A stretch of DNA of 64,000 bases from JBCDHN01 sp965224535 (GTDB lineage Bacteria; Verrucomicrobiota; Verrucomicrobiia; Verrucomicrobiales; DEV007): NCBI GenBank assembly GCA_965224535.1, contig CBDCZR010000008.1, positions 62,001 through 126,000 on the forward strand, written 5' to 3'. The notes beneath the pieces were generated by a model. That model did not search any database. It was given only the letters and a program-made list of their open reading frames with translations, and was not told where the DNA came from. Both the position numbers and the translations under genes were made by a program. Numbering within the stretch: the first letter of the stretch is position 1; each line of letters begins with the position of its first letter. Shown here piece after piece: positions 37,162-45,970 of the stretch.

Positions 37162-37497
37162 TCAAACCAGTTTTTTTCCCGGCTCGGCAAGCGCGTGGTA
37201 AGCGTCGGCAGGAGGAGGAACGGTGCCTTCTTCGATGATCCCTTCAGACTGGCTTGCAACCAGTCCGCCGCCAATTGCAGCGAGAACGGATCCGAGCAAC
37301 GTTTTGAGAAACGCGCTTTTGGTGTCGTCCCAGTACTTGATGACGAAAACCAGACCGACGAAGGGGACAAAAAGGTACCCGAGGCCCCAGAGGACGTGTG
37401 TTTGGAAGGCTTTGATCAGGAGGATAATCCCAAAAATTAGCGCGAGTAGACCCCCGATAACTGCAAGGGCCATGCCGACAATCAGTAATGGTGACAT
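37162..37497 (-). CDS. Small membrane protein, hypothetical
   Basis: A 111-aa protein with two or three hydrophobic stretches (LLIVGMALAVIGGLLALIFG then HVLWGLGYLFVPFVGLVFVI) and the cytosolic-looking sequence KYWDDTKSAFLKTLLGSVLA. This order of helices and a K-Y/W-D-x3-K-A motif recalls small DUF-type membrane proteins of unknown role. The ATG at 37497 is taken because upstream sequence in frame is not protein-like. Confidence 0.6.
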   Translation of the reverse strand: MSPLLIVGMALAVIGGLLALIFGIILLIKAFQTHVLWGLGYLFVPFVGLVFVIKYWDDTKSAFLKTLLGSVLAAIGGGLVASQSEGIIEEGTVPPPADAYHALAEPGKKLV

Positions 37498-37678
37498 AGT
37501 GAGGTGTGTGTTAGTTGACAGCGGCGTAGTAATAAATGTCAGGGCACGCGTCAAGCCCCAAAATTGGATCTTTGCGGCCAAATTTGGGCAATCGCGGGTT
37601 TTCGGCCGGATGGAGCCGCTCGGCCCCCCTAACACGCCTTTGACGATCGCGGCGGTTGGTTTACCCTGACGCAGCTTC

Positions 37679-40177
37679 ATGAAGTTTTCCACCATCCTGC
37701 TTTGTTTGTCGCTCGGCCTGGCCAACCCGGTCCCGGCCGTGGCTCAAATCGAGGACGATCCCGATTTTCAGGGCGCCATGCAGGCGTTGTCCGATCATTT
37801 GCCGGCGGTGGCAGCCGAAAAGCTTCACCGCATCTTTCGCGCCCAGGAGGATCTGCCGGAAGAGGACAAGGCGTTGGTGGGCGCCCGTTTGCTGGAGAGC
37901 CTGGTGCGCAAGGGAAGCTTTGTGGAGGCGCTGGCCCTGTGTCAGGATGAGGTGTTGCAGCGTCACCCGGCCACGCCGTACTGGAAGGGCATCGCCCTGG
38001 CGCGGCTGGGCAATCACGACGAGGCCGAACAGCAGTTGCGTTTCTACGAAGGCCAAACCAACGATCCGCTCTACCTCTACGCCAGCCTCACGCGGGCCAA
38101 TTTGCTAGCCGCGCTGGGAAAAAGTTCGGCCGCGTTGCAGGTTCTCAAGCCGCTGCGGGCGCCGGCCACGTTGCAGGTGGTGCGAAGCCAGGCTGCCGTC
38201 CGCGCTGCCGCCATTCACCTGGATATGGGCGAACTGGACCAGGCGCAAGAATTGCTGCAGGAGGTGGATGTGGATGATGAGGAGGAAAATCGCACCAAGC
38301 TGGAGGTGCTGCTGCTGGAAGGACGATTGGCCTTGGCAAGGGGCAATTTGAGCACGGCCGAACGCCGGTTTCGCGACGCCAAGGTCCAATCGAACGGCAT
38401 TCATGCCAGGGTGCATCACCGCGCCCAACTGGGGCTGGCGGACGTCGCCGCCGGCCGGGGACGAACCGAATCTGCCGAAGATGAATTGGTGCGGCTCATC
38501 AGCCAAAGCCGGGAAAGCCCGATTTTGCCGGTGGCGTTCGACCGGCTGGAAAAGCTGGGTTTTTTCCACCGCGAACGCCCCCACCCCATCCTAAAAACCT
38601 GGCTGCAATCCCCCCAGCCCGAGTTGCAAGGCCTCACCCTCTTTTACACCGCGCACCAAGGCAACCTGGAGGCTAGTGCCACGCGTTTGAAGCAATTCAT
38701 CAACGCTCACCCCGATCATTTTCTGGCCAATGCAGCCACCCTCCGCCTGGCGGAATTGTACGTCGATTCCGCCCATCCGGAAAACGCGACCGAATTGTTG
38801 GAAAAGCTGAACGCGCGCGCGATCAACCCCGTCATCCGCCAATACGTGGCCTACGTGGCCGGACGGGCCGAATTTGCGCTGGGCAACTTTGCCAAAGCCG
38901 CGGACGCCTTCAGCCTGGCCGGCGGCGACGAAGCGGAGAACCCCAACGCCGTCTTCAACGCAGCCGTCGCCGCGATTTACGGCCAAAATTCGCAGCGATA
39001 CCTGGAGGAATTCCAACGTCTCGGTTTGCAGGAAAAAATCGCCCGCGCGCAGGCGGATTTGCAGTTGGAACGAGCGCTCCAATTGGCTGCCGTGGCCGAT
39101 GGAACCGCGTTGCAGGCGCTCAAAGACTTTGCTGCCGATCATCCCGAGCATCCGCGCGTTGCGGAGGCTGAATTGGCGCTGGCAGAGGTCTACCTGCTCG
39201 AATTTCTCCCCGTCGCCGCGCGCAAGCAGTTGAGCGAAACCCGCGACCGCCGCAAATTAACCGGAGCCCTGGCCGAGCAAGCGGATTACGTGGCCATGTG
39301 GATCGAGGCGAGCGCTGGAAACCCCAAAAACCGGGCCGTGGAGCTGGGACGCGAATTTCTGGAAAATTGGCCTAAATCGCGGCTTCGCTCCGAGGTTAGA
39401 ATGAAGCTGGGCGAGATTTTTTTCGCCGGGAAGGATTTTCCTAACGCACGCAACCAGTTCGAACTCGTCGCCAGCGAAGACCCCAAGGGCCCGTTGCGCG
39501 ACGCCGCCCTGTTTTTCGCCGGTAAAGCCGCGGAATCCACCATGAACGCCAAGGGGCTGAGCCAGGCCGTGGAGCTGTGGGGCCGCGTAGTCGACAGCGG
39601 CGGTCCGTTGGCGAACGAAGCCCTGCGTCACCAGGCCCTGGCCACCCTGAAGCTGGGCAAACCCGCCGACGCCATTCGCGTGCTCAACAAGCTGCTGGAG
39701 CAGGGAGACGATCTCGACGACGACCTGAGGCTGGCGGTGTTGCTCAACAAAGGCCAGGCCTCCACCCGCCAAGCCGCCGACCTGAAAGACCCGCGGCCCA
39801 TGCTCATCACCGCCATCGCCAGCTTCGACAAAATTCTCGATGCCCACGGCGCCTCGCGTTTTTGGAAGAACCAGGCCGCCGTGCACAAAGCGCGTTGCCT
39901 GGAACAGTTTCCTGACGACGCCTCAGCCTTGGAGGTTTACTTCGACGTCATCAACAAGCCGCCCACCGCCGGTTTGCGCTCTGAGGACGTGCCGGAGTAC
40001 ACCTGGTTTTACCGCGCCGGATTTTCCGCGATCGCATTGCTGCAAAAGCAGGAGCAATGGCGGGCCGCGATTCGCTTAGCGGACAGGTTAGCGCAAACCG
40101 GAGGCACCCGCGCCATCGAGGCGGCTCGCCTGGCCGACAAACTGCGGCTGGAGCATTTTGTCTGGGACGAAGACTGA
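37679..40177 (+). CDS. Exported TPR-repeat protein
   Basis: An 832-aa periplasmic or outer-membrane-associated protein. The signal peptide MKFSTILLCLSLGLANPVPA precedes helical repeats throughout; recognisable TPR units include RLGNHDEAEQQLRFYEGQ, LGNFAKAADAFSLAGGDEAE, FAGKDFPNARNQFELVASED and TLKLGKPADAIRVLNKLLEQ. Partners are unknown; such scaffolds in PVC bacteria often sit near envelope biogenesis genes. It is not in an obvious operon. Confidence 0.82.
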   Translation: MKFSTILLCLSLGLANPVPAVAQIEDDPDFQGAMQALSDHLPAVAAEKLHRIFRAQEDLPEEDKALVGARLLESLVRKGSFVEALALCQDEVLQRHPATPYWKGIALARLGNHDEAEQQLRFYEGQTNDPLYLYASLTRANLLAALGKSSAALQVLKPLRAPATLQVVRSQAAVRAAAIHLDMGELDQAQELLQEVDVDDEEENRTKLEVLLLEGRLALARGNLSTAERRFRDAKVQSNGIHARVHHRAQLGLADVAAGRGRTESAEDELVRLISQSRESPILPVAFDRLEKLGFFHRERPHPILKTWLQSPQPELQGLTLFYTAHQGNLEASATRLKQFINAHPDHFLANAATLRLAELYVDSAHPENATELLEKLNARAINPVIRQYVAYVAGRAEFALGNFAKAADAFSLAGGDEAENPNAVFNAAVAAIYGQNSQRYLEEFQRLGLQEKIARAQADLQLERALQLAAVADGTALQALKDFAADHPEHPRVAEAELALAEVYLLEFLPVAARKQLSETRDRRKLTGALAEQADYVAMWIEASAGNPKNRAVELGREFLENWPKSRLRSEVRMKLGEIFFAGKDFPNARNQFELVASEDPKGPLRDAALFFAGKAAESTMNAKGLSQAVELWGRVVDSGGPLANEALRHQALATLKLGKPADAIRVLNKLLEQGDDLDDDLRLAVLLNKGQASTRQAADLKDPRPMLITAIASFDKILDAHGASRFWKNQAAVHKARCLEQFPDDASALEVYFDVINKPPTAGLRSEDVPEYTWFYRAGFSAIALLQKQEQWRAAIRLADRLAQTGGTRAIEAARLADKLRLEHFVWDED

Positions 40178-40211
40178 CCGCTGAGTGGCCAACAGCATCT
40201 AACGAGCCCGA

Positions 40212-40418
40212 TCAAGCCGCGCTCAAGACAAACGGCTCATCATCGTTCTCCACCGGCAGGCAAAACCGGCAACTTCCCACTTTTCCGCGATCTCCGGCGC
40301 TGGCGGGCGCTTTCTTCCAAATTCCGACATCTCTCTCCAGGATCGTGTAGCGGCAAATCGGGCATTCGCGCAACTGCACGAGACCGCCTCGGGTCTTGAG
40401 GATGGCGTGGCGTTCTTT
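40212..40418 (-). CDS. Small protein with two CxxC knuckles
   Basis: A 68-codon frame from GTG at 40418. It contains LRECPICRYTILERD and GSCRFCLPVEND, a pair of CPxC/CxxC motifs 29 residues apart that could form one zinc ribbon. No family recognised. Location next to a dead recombinase suggests it could be accessory DNA. Confidence 0.4.
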   Translation of the reverse strand, partial: KERHAILKTRGGLVQLRECPICRYTILERDVGIWKKAPASAGDRGKVGSCRFCLPVENDDEPFVLSAA

Positions 40419-40485
40419 CACTGGTGGTAAAGTTAGTCTCTCCCGCCTTCCCAATCAACACCGGCGCAAGGGAAATCGCCGGCGT

Positions 40486-40770
40486 ATGGCGAAAAGTGGG
40501 CTCGGCATTGCCTCGACCTCCGGGATCGCCGAACGAGCAAAGAAAGGATTGTGGAACGGCGGGTGGGTGCCTTACGGCTACGCCCGTGATCCGGAAACCA
40601 AACTTCTCAAAGTTGACTCCGACGAAGCGTACCTCAGCTAACGCATCTTCAAATTGTCGGCTTAACTCAAAAGTCAGACCGAAGTGGCCAAACAGCTCAA
40701 AGGTAAGCCAACCTGTAAAAGCAAGCTGACGGCGGCGGGAGTCAGAGATGAAGAAGAAGCAAACGCCTCC
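40486..40770 (+). pseudogene. Remnant of a large serine recombinase
   Basis: In one frame the sequence reads GIAERAKKGLWNGGWVPYGY, ARDPETKLLKVD, a stop, RIFKLSA, another stop and LKSQTEVAKQLKGK. This is the recombinase-domain middle of large serine recombinases (A-x-K-G-x-W-x-G-G-x-x-P-x-G-Y, then R-I-F-x-L and A-x-x-L-N). The catalytic N-terminal resolvase domain is missing and two in-frame stops are present, so it is dead. It marks an old integration event between the TPR gene and fabF. Confidence 0.75.
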
Positions 40771-40954
40771 GGTAATGCGGAGGATAGGTGGTGCCCCGGC
40801 TCTCTGCCAAGGAGGATAAGACACATCCGCCAAGGTATAATGCCTGCTGACGCCTTCAGGTAATCCTTCGCAAGATAACTACGTAGAATCGTTCCAAAAA
40901 GGACAAACCAACAAAGTCGCGCAAAATTTGGTCCGTCCGCGTTCGGAATTCTCC

Positions 40955-40985
40955 CCATTTGGTGCTTGGAATTTGGTTTTTCCCT
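40955..40985. repeat. TTTGGTGCTTGGAATTTGG repeat patch before fabF
   Basis: The word TTTGGTGCTTGGAATTTGG, shared almost exactly with 5380-5410 and 30905-30930, ends about 15 bp before the fabF start. Confidence 0.55.
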
Positions 40986-41001
40986 CCGACCATGCGCGCA
41001 C

Positions 41002-42263
41002 ATGAACCGCCGCGTCGCTATCACCGGATTGGGAGTCGTTACCTCGTTAGGTTGGGATATCGACACGTTTTGGAGCAACTTGTGCGAGGGGCGAAGCGGC
41101 GTGCGGCGCATCACTGCCTTCGATCCCTCTGATTCGCGTTGCCAGATCGGCGCAGAGGTGCGCGATTTCGATTCGAGCCGTTTTTTCGCCAATTCCCGCG
41201 ACGCCAAGCGAGCCGAGCGCTACATCCAATTTTCGGTTTCCGCCTCCAAATTGGCGGTGGATCAGGCGGGGCTGGATTTCGGCCAAATGGGCGATCCCAG
41301 CCGCGCCGGCGTCTTTCTCGGCACCGGCATCGGGGGGCTGCAGACCATCGAGGCCGGCCAACAAACCATGAACGAGCGCGGCCCTAACAAAGTCTCCGCC
41401 TTCGCCATCCCCATGATGATCGGCAACGCCGCCGGAGGCATCGTCGCGATGGATTTGGGCATCACCGGGCCGAATTTTTGCGTGACTTCCGCCTGCGCGA
41501 CCGGTTGCCACGCGATCGGCGAGGCTTGGAAGACGATCAAATTCGACGATGCCGACGTGATGATCGCCGGGGGCTCGGAATCGGCGATTTCCCGGCTGTC
41601 GTTCGCCGCTTTTGGCAATATGCGCGCGCTGAGCCGGCGCAACGACGCGCCCGAAGCCGCTTCCCGGCCCTTCGATCTCGACCGCGATGGTTTCGTGATG
41701 GGCGAAGGCGCGGGTGTCGTGATTTTGGAGGAAATGGAGTTTGCCCGCAAACGCGGGGCCGAAATTTTGGGTGAGTTAGTCGGTTACGGCACGTCCGCGG
41801 ACGCCTATCACCCCACCATGCCGCATCCGCAGGGCCGCGGCGCCAGCCAATGCATGGAGCGGGCCCTGACGCATGCGCGGCTGAATTCCGCCGAGATCGA
41901 CTACATCAACGCGCACGGCACTTCCACCCCGCCAGGCGATCTCGCCGAAACGGCGGCGATTCGGCGATCGTTCGGCGATCGTTCGGCGATCGCGCGAAAA
42001 ACGGCCTGATGGTCAGCTCCACCAAATCGATGACCGGGCACTTGTTAGGCGCCGCGGGAGGCGTGGAAATGGCGGCATGCGTGCTGGCGCTCCAAAATCA
42101 GGTGGCGCCGCCAACCATCAACCTGGATACGCCCGACCCGCAGTGTGATCTGGACTACGTGGCTAACGAAGCGCGCGAAGCCAATATTTCCGTGGCGCTC
42201 AACAATTCGTTCGGCTTCGGCGGCACGAACGCGACGCTGATCGCGGCCAAGTTCGACGGCTGA
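41002..42263 (+). CDS. fabF: Beta-ketoacyl-ACP synthase II, frameshifted by an 11-bp tandem duplication
   Basis: Condensing enzyme of fatty-acid elongation. ATG 41002 opens with MNRRVAITGLGVVTSLGWD; the nucleophilic Cys is in VTSACATGCHAIGEAW and the first catalytic His in NAHGTSTPPGD. At 41960-41992 three copies of TTCGGCGATCG are present. With three, the frame stops at 42007 (SAIARKTA). With two copies it continues as SFGDRAKNGLMVSSTKSM, then TGHLLGAAGG, bringing in the catalytic Lys and second His and giving 416 aa, the normal FabF length. So the gene is intact except for one extra unit, either a real slipped-strand mutation or an assembly artefact. Confidence 0.9.
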
Positions 42264-42336
42264 TTTCTCCCCCCGCCAAACCTGCTGATTTCCGCATTTT
42301 CTTGCATGCCGCCTCAGTTTGCCTTAGGTGCGCGGC

Positions 42337-42645
42337 ATGATGATGCACAGCGTCTATTTTTGGCTGGATGATTCGCTCAGCGCGGAGCAAAAAGCCGAGT
42401 TTGAGCGAGGCATGCGCGCGTTGTTCGACATCGGCGTCGTTGCCACCGGAAAAATCGGGACCGCCGCGGAGACGTCCGAGCGGCCGGTGACACAAAACAC
42501 CTTTGATTACGCCCTGTTTTTGGAATTTGCCTCCGTGGAGGACCACAACACCTACCAGGACCACCCGGGCCACCACGATTTTGTGGAATCTTTCAGCAAG
42601 TGGTTCCAAACCGTAAAAGTCTACGACACCGAATACGCCTCATGA
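42337..42645 (+). CDS. Dabb-family stress-responsive alpha/beta barrel protein
   Basis: A 102-aa dimeric alpha/beta barrel protein. The family pattern is H-x-V-x-F-W at the start (MMHSVYFWLDDSLSAEQKAE), FDYALFLEFASVEDHNTYQ and the HPGHHDFVE histidine block. Function unclear; homologues act as small-ligand enzymes or stress proteins. The N-terminal ATG repeats make the exact start (42337, 42340 or 42328) uncertain. It overlaps the hydrolase gene by 4 nt (ATGA). Confidence 0.8.
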   Translation: MMMHSVYFWLDDSLSAEQKAEFERGMRALFDIGVVATGKIGTAAETSERPVTQNTFDYALFLEFASVEDHNTYQDHPGHHDFVESFSKWFQTVKVYDTEYAS

Positions 42646-43364
42646 ACGCCGAAATCCGCAATCCCCAAGGCGAGCGCCTCGACTACGCCTTTCATCCCGC
42701 CAGCGGCGGGGATTCCCAACGTATCCTGGTCATCGGCCACGGTGTGACGGGCACCAAGGACCGGCCCTGGGCCGAAGCTCTGGCCAACGCGGCTGCCGAA
42801 GCCGGGATTCCGGCCTTGCGCTTCTCCTTCGCGGGAAATGGCGCGAGCGAGGGCGATTTTCGCGATTGCACCATCACCAAGGAGGTCGCGGACCTCGGCG
42901 CGGTGCTCGACGCCGTGGCCGGGAATTTTGAGGAGGTGATCTACGCCGGGCACAGCATGGGCGGAGCGGTCGGCGTGTTGCGCGCATCGAGCGATCCGCG
43001 CATCGGCAAGCTCATTTCCCTGGCCGGCATGGTTCACACCAAGCGCTTCACCGAGGTGGAATTTGGCGAGGAAACGCCGGATGCCGGCTGCATGTGGGAA
43101 GACGAGGATTGCCCGCTTTCCAGCGCCTACGTCAACGACCTGACCACGATCGGCAGCGTCATCGGCAAAGCCGCTGAGGTCAAGGTTCCCTGGTTGCTGG
43201 TCCACGGAGATGAAGATGACGTTGTGCCGATTCAAGAGAGCCGCGAGATTTTCGCGCAAGCCAACGAACCGAAAAAATTGGTCGAACTACCCGGCGCCAA
43301 CCACGTTTTTGCCAATGCAGGCGAAGAGCCGATGACGAAGGCGGTCATCGAGTGGTTGGCTTAG
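42642..43364 (+). CDS. Alpha/beta hydrolase
   Basis: A 240-aa serine hydrolase. The nucleophile elbow is GHSMGG, the acid is in LLVHGDEDDVVP and the catalytic His in LPGANHVFAN; the oxyanion part is VIGHGVTGTKDRPW. Similar to serine aminopeptidase/acyl-esterase-like hydrolases; substrate unknown. It is translationally coupled to the Dabb gene, so the two may act together. Confidence 0.87.
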   Translation: MNAEIRNPQGERLDYAFHPASGGDSQRILVIGHGVTGTKDRPWAEALANAAAEAGIPALRFSFAGNGASEGDFRDCTITKEVADLGAVLDAVAGNFEEVIYAGHSMGGAVGVLRASSDPRIGKLISLAGMVHTKRFTEVEFGEETPDAGCMWEDEDCPLSSAYVNDLTTIGSVIGKAAEVKVPWLLVHGDEDDVVPIQESREIFAQANEPKKLVELPGANHVFANAGEEPMTKAVIEWLA

Positions 43365-43895
43365 CCGGTGAAACAACCGCGACGGCCAGAAGGATCAGGA
43401 TCGGGAGGAAGGGGATTTTCATCAGAAAGGGGATTTTCCCGGAAACTCTGGCACGAAAACCAAAAAAGCGAAAGCGCCAGAAGCCGCGATGGTTGGGCGA
43501 TGTGCGAACGGACGGAAAAAACGGCTGCATGCACGCCGATTCGGGTCAAAAATCGGAGAATGCACCGAAACCCGCGTTGGCCGGGCGAGACCGATTCGCC
43601 GATGCCGTCGTTGTCCGTGTCGGTCACGCCGCTGAGCGGATTGTTCGTCACCGCTTGCCACGCGATTTTGCGGAAGGCTTGGTCTAATTCCGGGCTGGGA
43701 AAGGCCGATTTTCCGGGAAACCGGATTTCGCCCAAAAGTTCCGGCGAGCGCTGGTAGAGGCTCGCGCTTCGTCCATCGTCAGCTTTCCGTCAGCCTCGGG
43801 AAAGCGCTTGAGCCAACGGGCCAATTGATCGGATCGGCCGGGACTGGCCTCTTGTGCGCCGTTCGCCAGTTGGGGGCGTGAGTTCCCGGCAACGC
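43345..43895 (-). pseudogene. Decayed EF-hand secreted protein sequence
   Basis: Fragments in two frames on the minus strand: SDQLARWLKRFPEADGKLTM then DEARA (about 43880-43760), with a 1-base shift to LYQRSPELLGEIRFPGKSAF and later VTDTDNDGIGES (to about 43590). The D-A-D-G-K-L-T and D-T-D-N-D-G-I loops are EF-hand/calcium-repeat type. Further along the minus strand, a signal-peptide-like MKIPFLPILILLAVAVVSPA (from 43423) runs into the 3' end of the hydrolase gene and stops. No intact gene can be built. Confidence 0.5.
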
Positions 43896-43896
43896 G

Positions 43897-44064
43897 TCAG
43901 CGTCGGCGAAATTTTGCCGGCGCGGCGTGTTTTTTCGCCAACAAATCGGCGAGAAGTTTCTCCTCCGATTGGCCGAGAATGTGGCTGATGAGCCGGACGT
44001 AGGCCAAATCCTGGGCGGATGGCGCCGCCGCCGCGGTTTGTGTGCAGATCGCAGTCGCAGTCAT
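43897..44064 (-). CDS. Small hypothetical protein
   Basis: A 55-aa frame starting MTATAICTQTAAAAPSAQDL and containing YVRLISHILGQSEEKLLADL, an amphipathic helix followed by a basic tail (KKHAAPAKFRRR). The composition fits a short regulatory or degradation-signal protein. It lies beside the EF-hand remnants and could be part of the same damaged gene. Confidence 0.35.
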   Translation of the reverse strand: MTATAICTQTAAAAPSAQDLAYVRLISHILGQSEEKLLADLLAKKHAAPAKFRRR

Positions 44065-44234
44065 GTTTTTTGGGTGTCTGGGGTGTAAAAATCGATTGTT
44101 GTGATGCTGGTGAGTGTGACGGCTTTTCTTCCTCACAGCTTACCGAACAACTTCCGGGCATAGAATGGTTACGCGCGCAAAACGGCGTCTCTTTCACCCA
44201 AACGGCGAGAGAAGCGGCCGCGCAGGGCCTCAAC

Positions 44235-45614
44235 TCAGTCCTTGAATTGCCCCACCAAGCCCGTCAGCGTCGCTTTCGCGTCGCCGTAGATCATGCGGCA
44301 ATTTTCGCGGAAAAACAGCGTGTTGACCAACCCGCTGAATCCCGCGCCTTGACCGCGTTTCAGCGCAAAAACCGTCCGCGCCTGATGCACGTTGATGATC
44401 GGCATGCCGTAAATGGGGCTGGTTTCGTCCTCGGCCGCTGCCGGGTTGACCACGTCGTTTGCGCCGACCACGATGGCGACATCGACCATCTCCATGGTCG
44501 GGTTCACGTCGTCCATCTCGCGCAATTGATCGTAGTCGACGTCGGCTTCGGCCAGGAGCACGTTCATGTGCCCGGGCATGCGGCCGGCGACGGGGTGGAT
44601 GGCGTAGCGGACTTCGGCGCCGTTTTCCTCCAAAATTTCGCCCAGCTCCTTGGTGGCGTGTTGGGCTTGGGCCACGGCCATGCCGTAACCGGGCACGAAA
44701 ATCACGTTACGCGCGGCTTCCAGCACGTAGTAGGCGTCCTCCACGCTGATCGGCTTCATTTCGCCCTCGACTTTTTGCTTGGAACCACCTGCAGCGCCAA
44801 ATCCGCCGAAGAGCACGTTGCCCAGGGTGCGGTTCATGGCCTTGCACATGATGATGGTTAGAATCAGCCCTGACGTGCCCACCAAACAGCCGGCGACGAT
44901 GAGGACGTTGTTTTCGATGACGAATCCTGCAGCGGCGGCGGCGAGACCGGAGAAACTGTTCAAAAGCGCGATGACCACGGGCATGTCTCCGCCACCGATC
45001 GGGATGACGCCGAGAATTCCCAGCAAAAGCGCCAAACCAATGACGCCGTAGAGAAAGAGCGGGTTGGCCTGCATGACCCAAAGCGCGCCGCAGGCTAACA
45101 AACCCAGAAAAATCAGGAAATTCAGCGCTTTTTGGCCGGAGAAAACTTTGGCCGCGCCGCCGATTTTTCCCGAGAGCTTGAGGTAGGCGATCGTCGAGCC
45201 GGTGAAGGTGATGCCGCCGATCAAAATCGCCGCGATGACGGCCACGGAGTTGAAAAGCGTCAATTCCTCGCCGTTGCCGGTTTTGTGCGCGACATCGGCC
45301 CAGCCGACTAACAAACTCGCCAAACCGCCAAATCCGTTGAACAGCGCCACCATCTCCGGCATCCCGGTCATGGCGACGCGTTTTGCCGCGATGAAGCCGA
45401 TGACCGCGCCGACACCAAGGCCGATGGCGATCAGCTTCCAGTTCATGAGGTCCGCGGACATGCCTCCGAGCGTGGCGATGACGGCGATGAGCATACCGCC
45501 GGAGCTAAGCAAATTTCCGTCCTTCGCGGTCTTGGCCGAGCCCAGCATTTTGATGCCGATGATGAAAAGGATGGAGGCGACGATGTAGGCCAGATTTTGC
45601 CAAGTGGAGTCCAT
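44235..45614 (-). CDS. pntB: NAD(P) transhydrogenase subunit beta
   Basis: A 459-aa membrane subunit coupling hydride transfer between NADH and NADP+ to proton translocation. About 8 transmembrane segments fill the N-terminal half (LAYIVASILFIIGIKMLG, LIAIGLGVGAVIGFIAAKRV), followed by the dIII NADP-binding domain: VIFVPGYGMAVAQAQHATKE, YAIHPVAGRMPGHMNVLLAE and IVVGANDVVNPAAAED. It is last in the minus-strand order pntAA-pntAB-pntB, the split form with three polypeptides common outside Proteobacteria. Confidence 0.97.
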   Translation of the reverse strand: MDSTWQNLAYIVASILFIIGIKMLGSAKTAKDGNLLSSGGMLIAVIATLGGMSADLMNWKLIAIGLGVGAVIGFIAAKRVAMTGMPEMVALFNGFGGLASLLVGWADVAHKTGNGEELTLFNSVAVIAAILIGGITFTGSTIAYLKLSGKIGGAAKVFSGQKALNFLIFLGLLACGALWVMQANPLFLYGVIGLALLLGILGVIPIGGGDMPVVIALLNSFSGLAAAAAGFVIENNVLIVAGCLVGTSGLILTIIMCKAMNRTLGNVLFGGFGAAGGSKQKVEGEMKPISVEDAYYVLEAARNVIFVPGYGMAVAQAQHATKELGEILEENGAEVRYAIHPVAGRMPGHMNVLLAEADVDYDQLREMDDVNPTMEMVDVAIVVGANDVVNPAAAEDETSPIYGMPIINVHQARTVFALKRGQGAGFSGLVNTLFFRENCRMIYGDAKATLTGLVGQFKD

Positions 45615-45670
45615 GAGGCGGGGGTAAAAGGTGCGCGGGTGAGGTGGGAAGGTGGCTGTGTTAGGGCGGG

Positions 45671-45970
45671 TTATTTGTCCTTGTCCTTCTTGAACATGCC
45701 GAGCATGCGGTTGGTGACGACGTAGCCGCCGACGACGTTGATGCTGGCGAGGATGAGCGCGGCCAGGCCCAGGTAAGTGGCGAGTTTTTGGTTGCCGGCT
45801 TCGGCCATTTTTCCCGCGTAAATCAGCGCGCCGACGATGGTGATGCCGGAAATGGCGTTGGAGCCCGACATCAGTGGCGTATGGAGTTGCGAGGGCACTT
45901 TGGAGATCAGCTCAAAGCCGAGAAACGCGGCCAGGGTGAAGATGAAGAGCAGGAGGATAAGGTTTTCCAT
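45671..45970 (-). CDS. pntAB: NAD(P) transhydrogenase subunit alpha, part 2 (membrane)
   Basis: A 99-aa membrane piece of the split alpha subunit. It has 3 helices: LILLLFIFTLAAFLGFELIS, NAISGITIVGALIYAGKMAE and LGLAALILASINVVGGYVVT, joined by the conserved KVPSQLHTPLMSGSNAISG loop. It lies 56 bp from pntB and is separated from pntAA by a repeat-filled spacer of about 480 bp. Confidence 0.94.
   Translation of the reverse strand: MENLILLLFIFTLAAFLGFELISKVPSQLHTPLMSGSNAISGITIVGALIYAGKMAEAGNQKLATYLGLAALILASINVVGGYVVTNRMLGMFKKDKDK

Noticed and set aside
40212..40454. CxxC protein plus recombinase as an active mobile island
   Set aside because: The recombinase is broken and no att-like repeats or cargo genes are visible.
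41990..42000. GGCGATCGC words in fabF as a HIP1-type element
   Set aside because: They belong to the 11-bp tandem duplication only; no excess elsewhere in the window.
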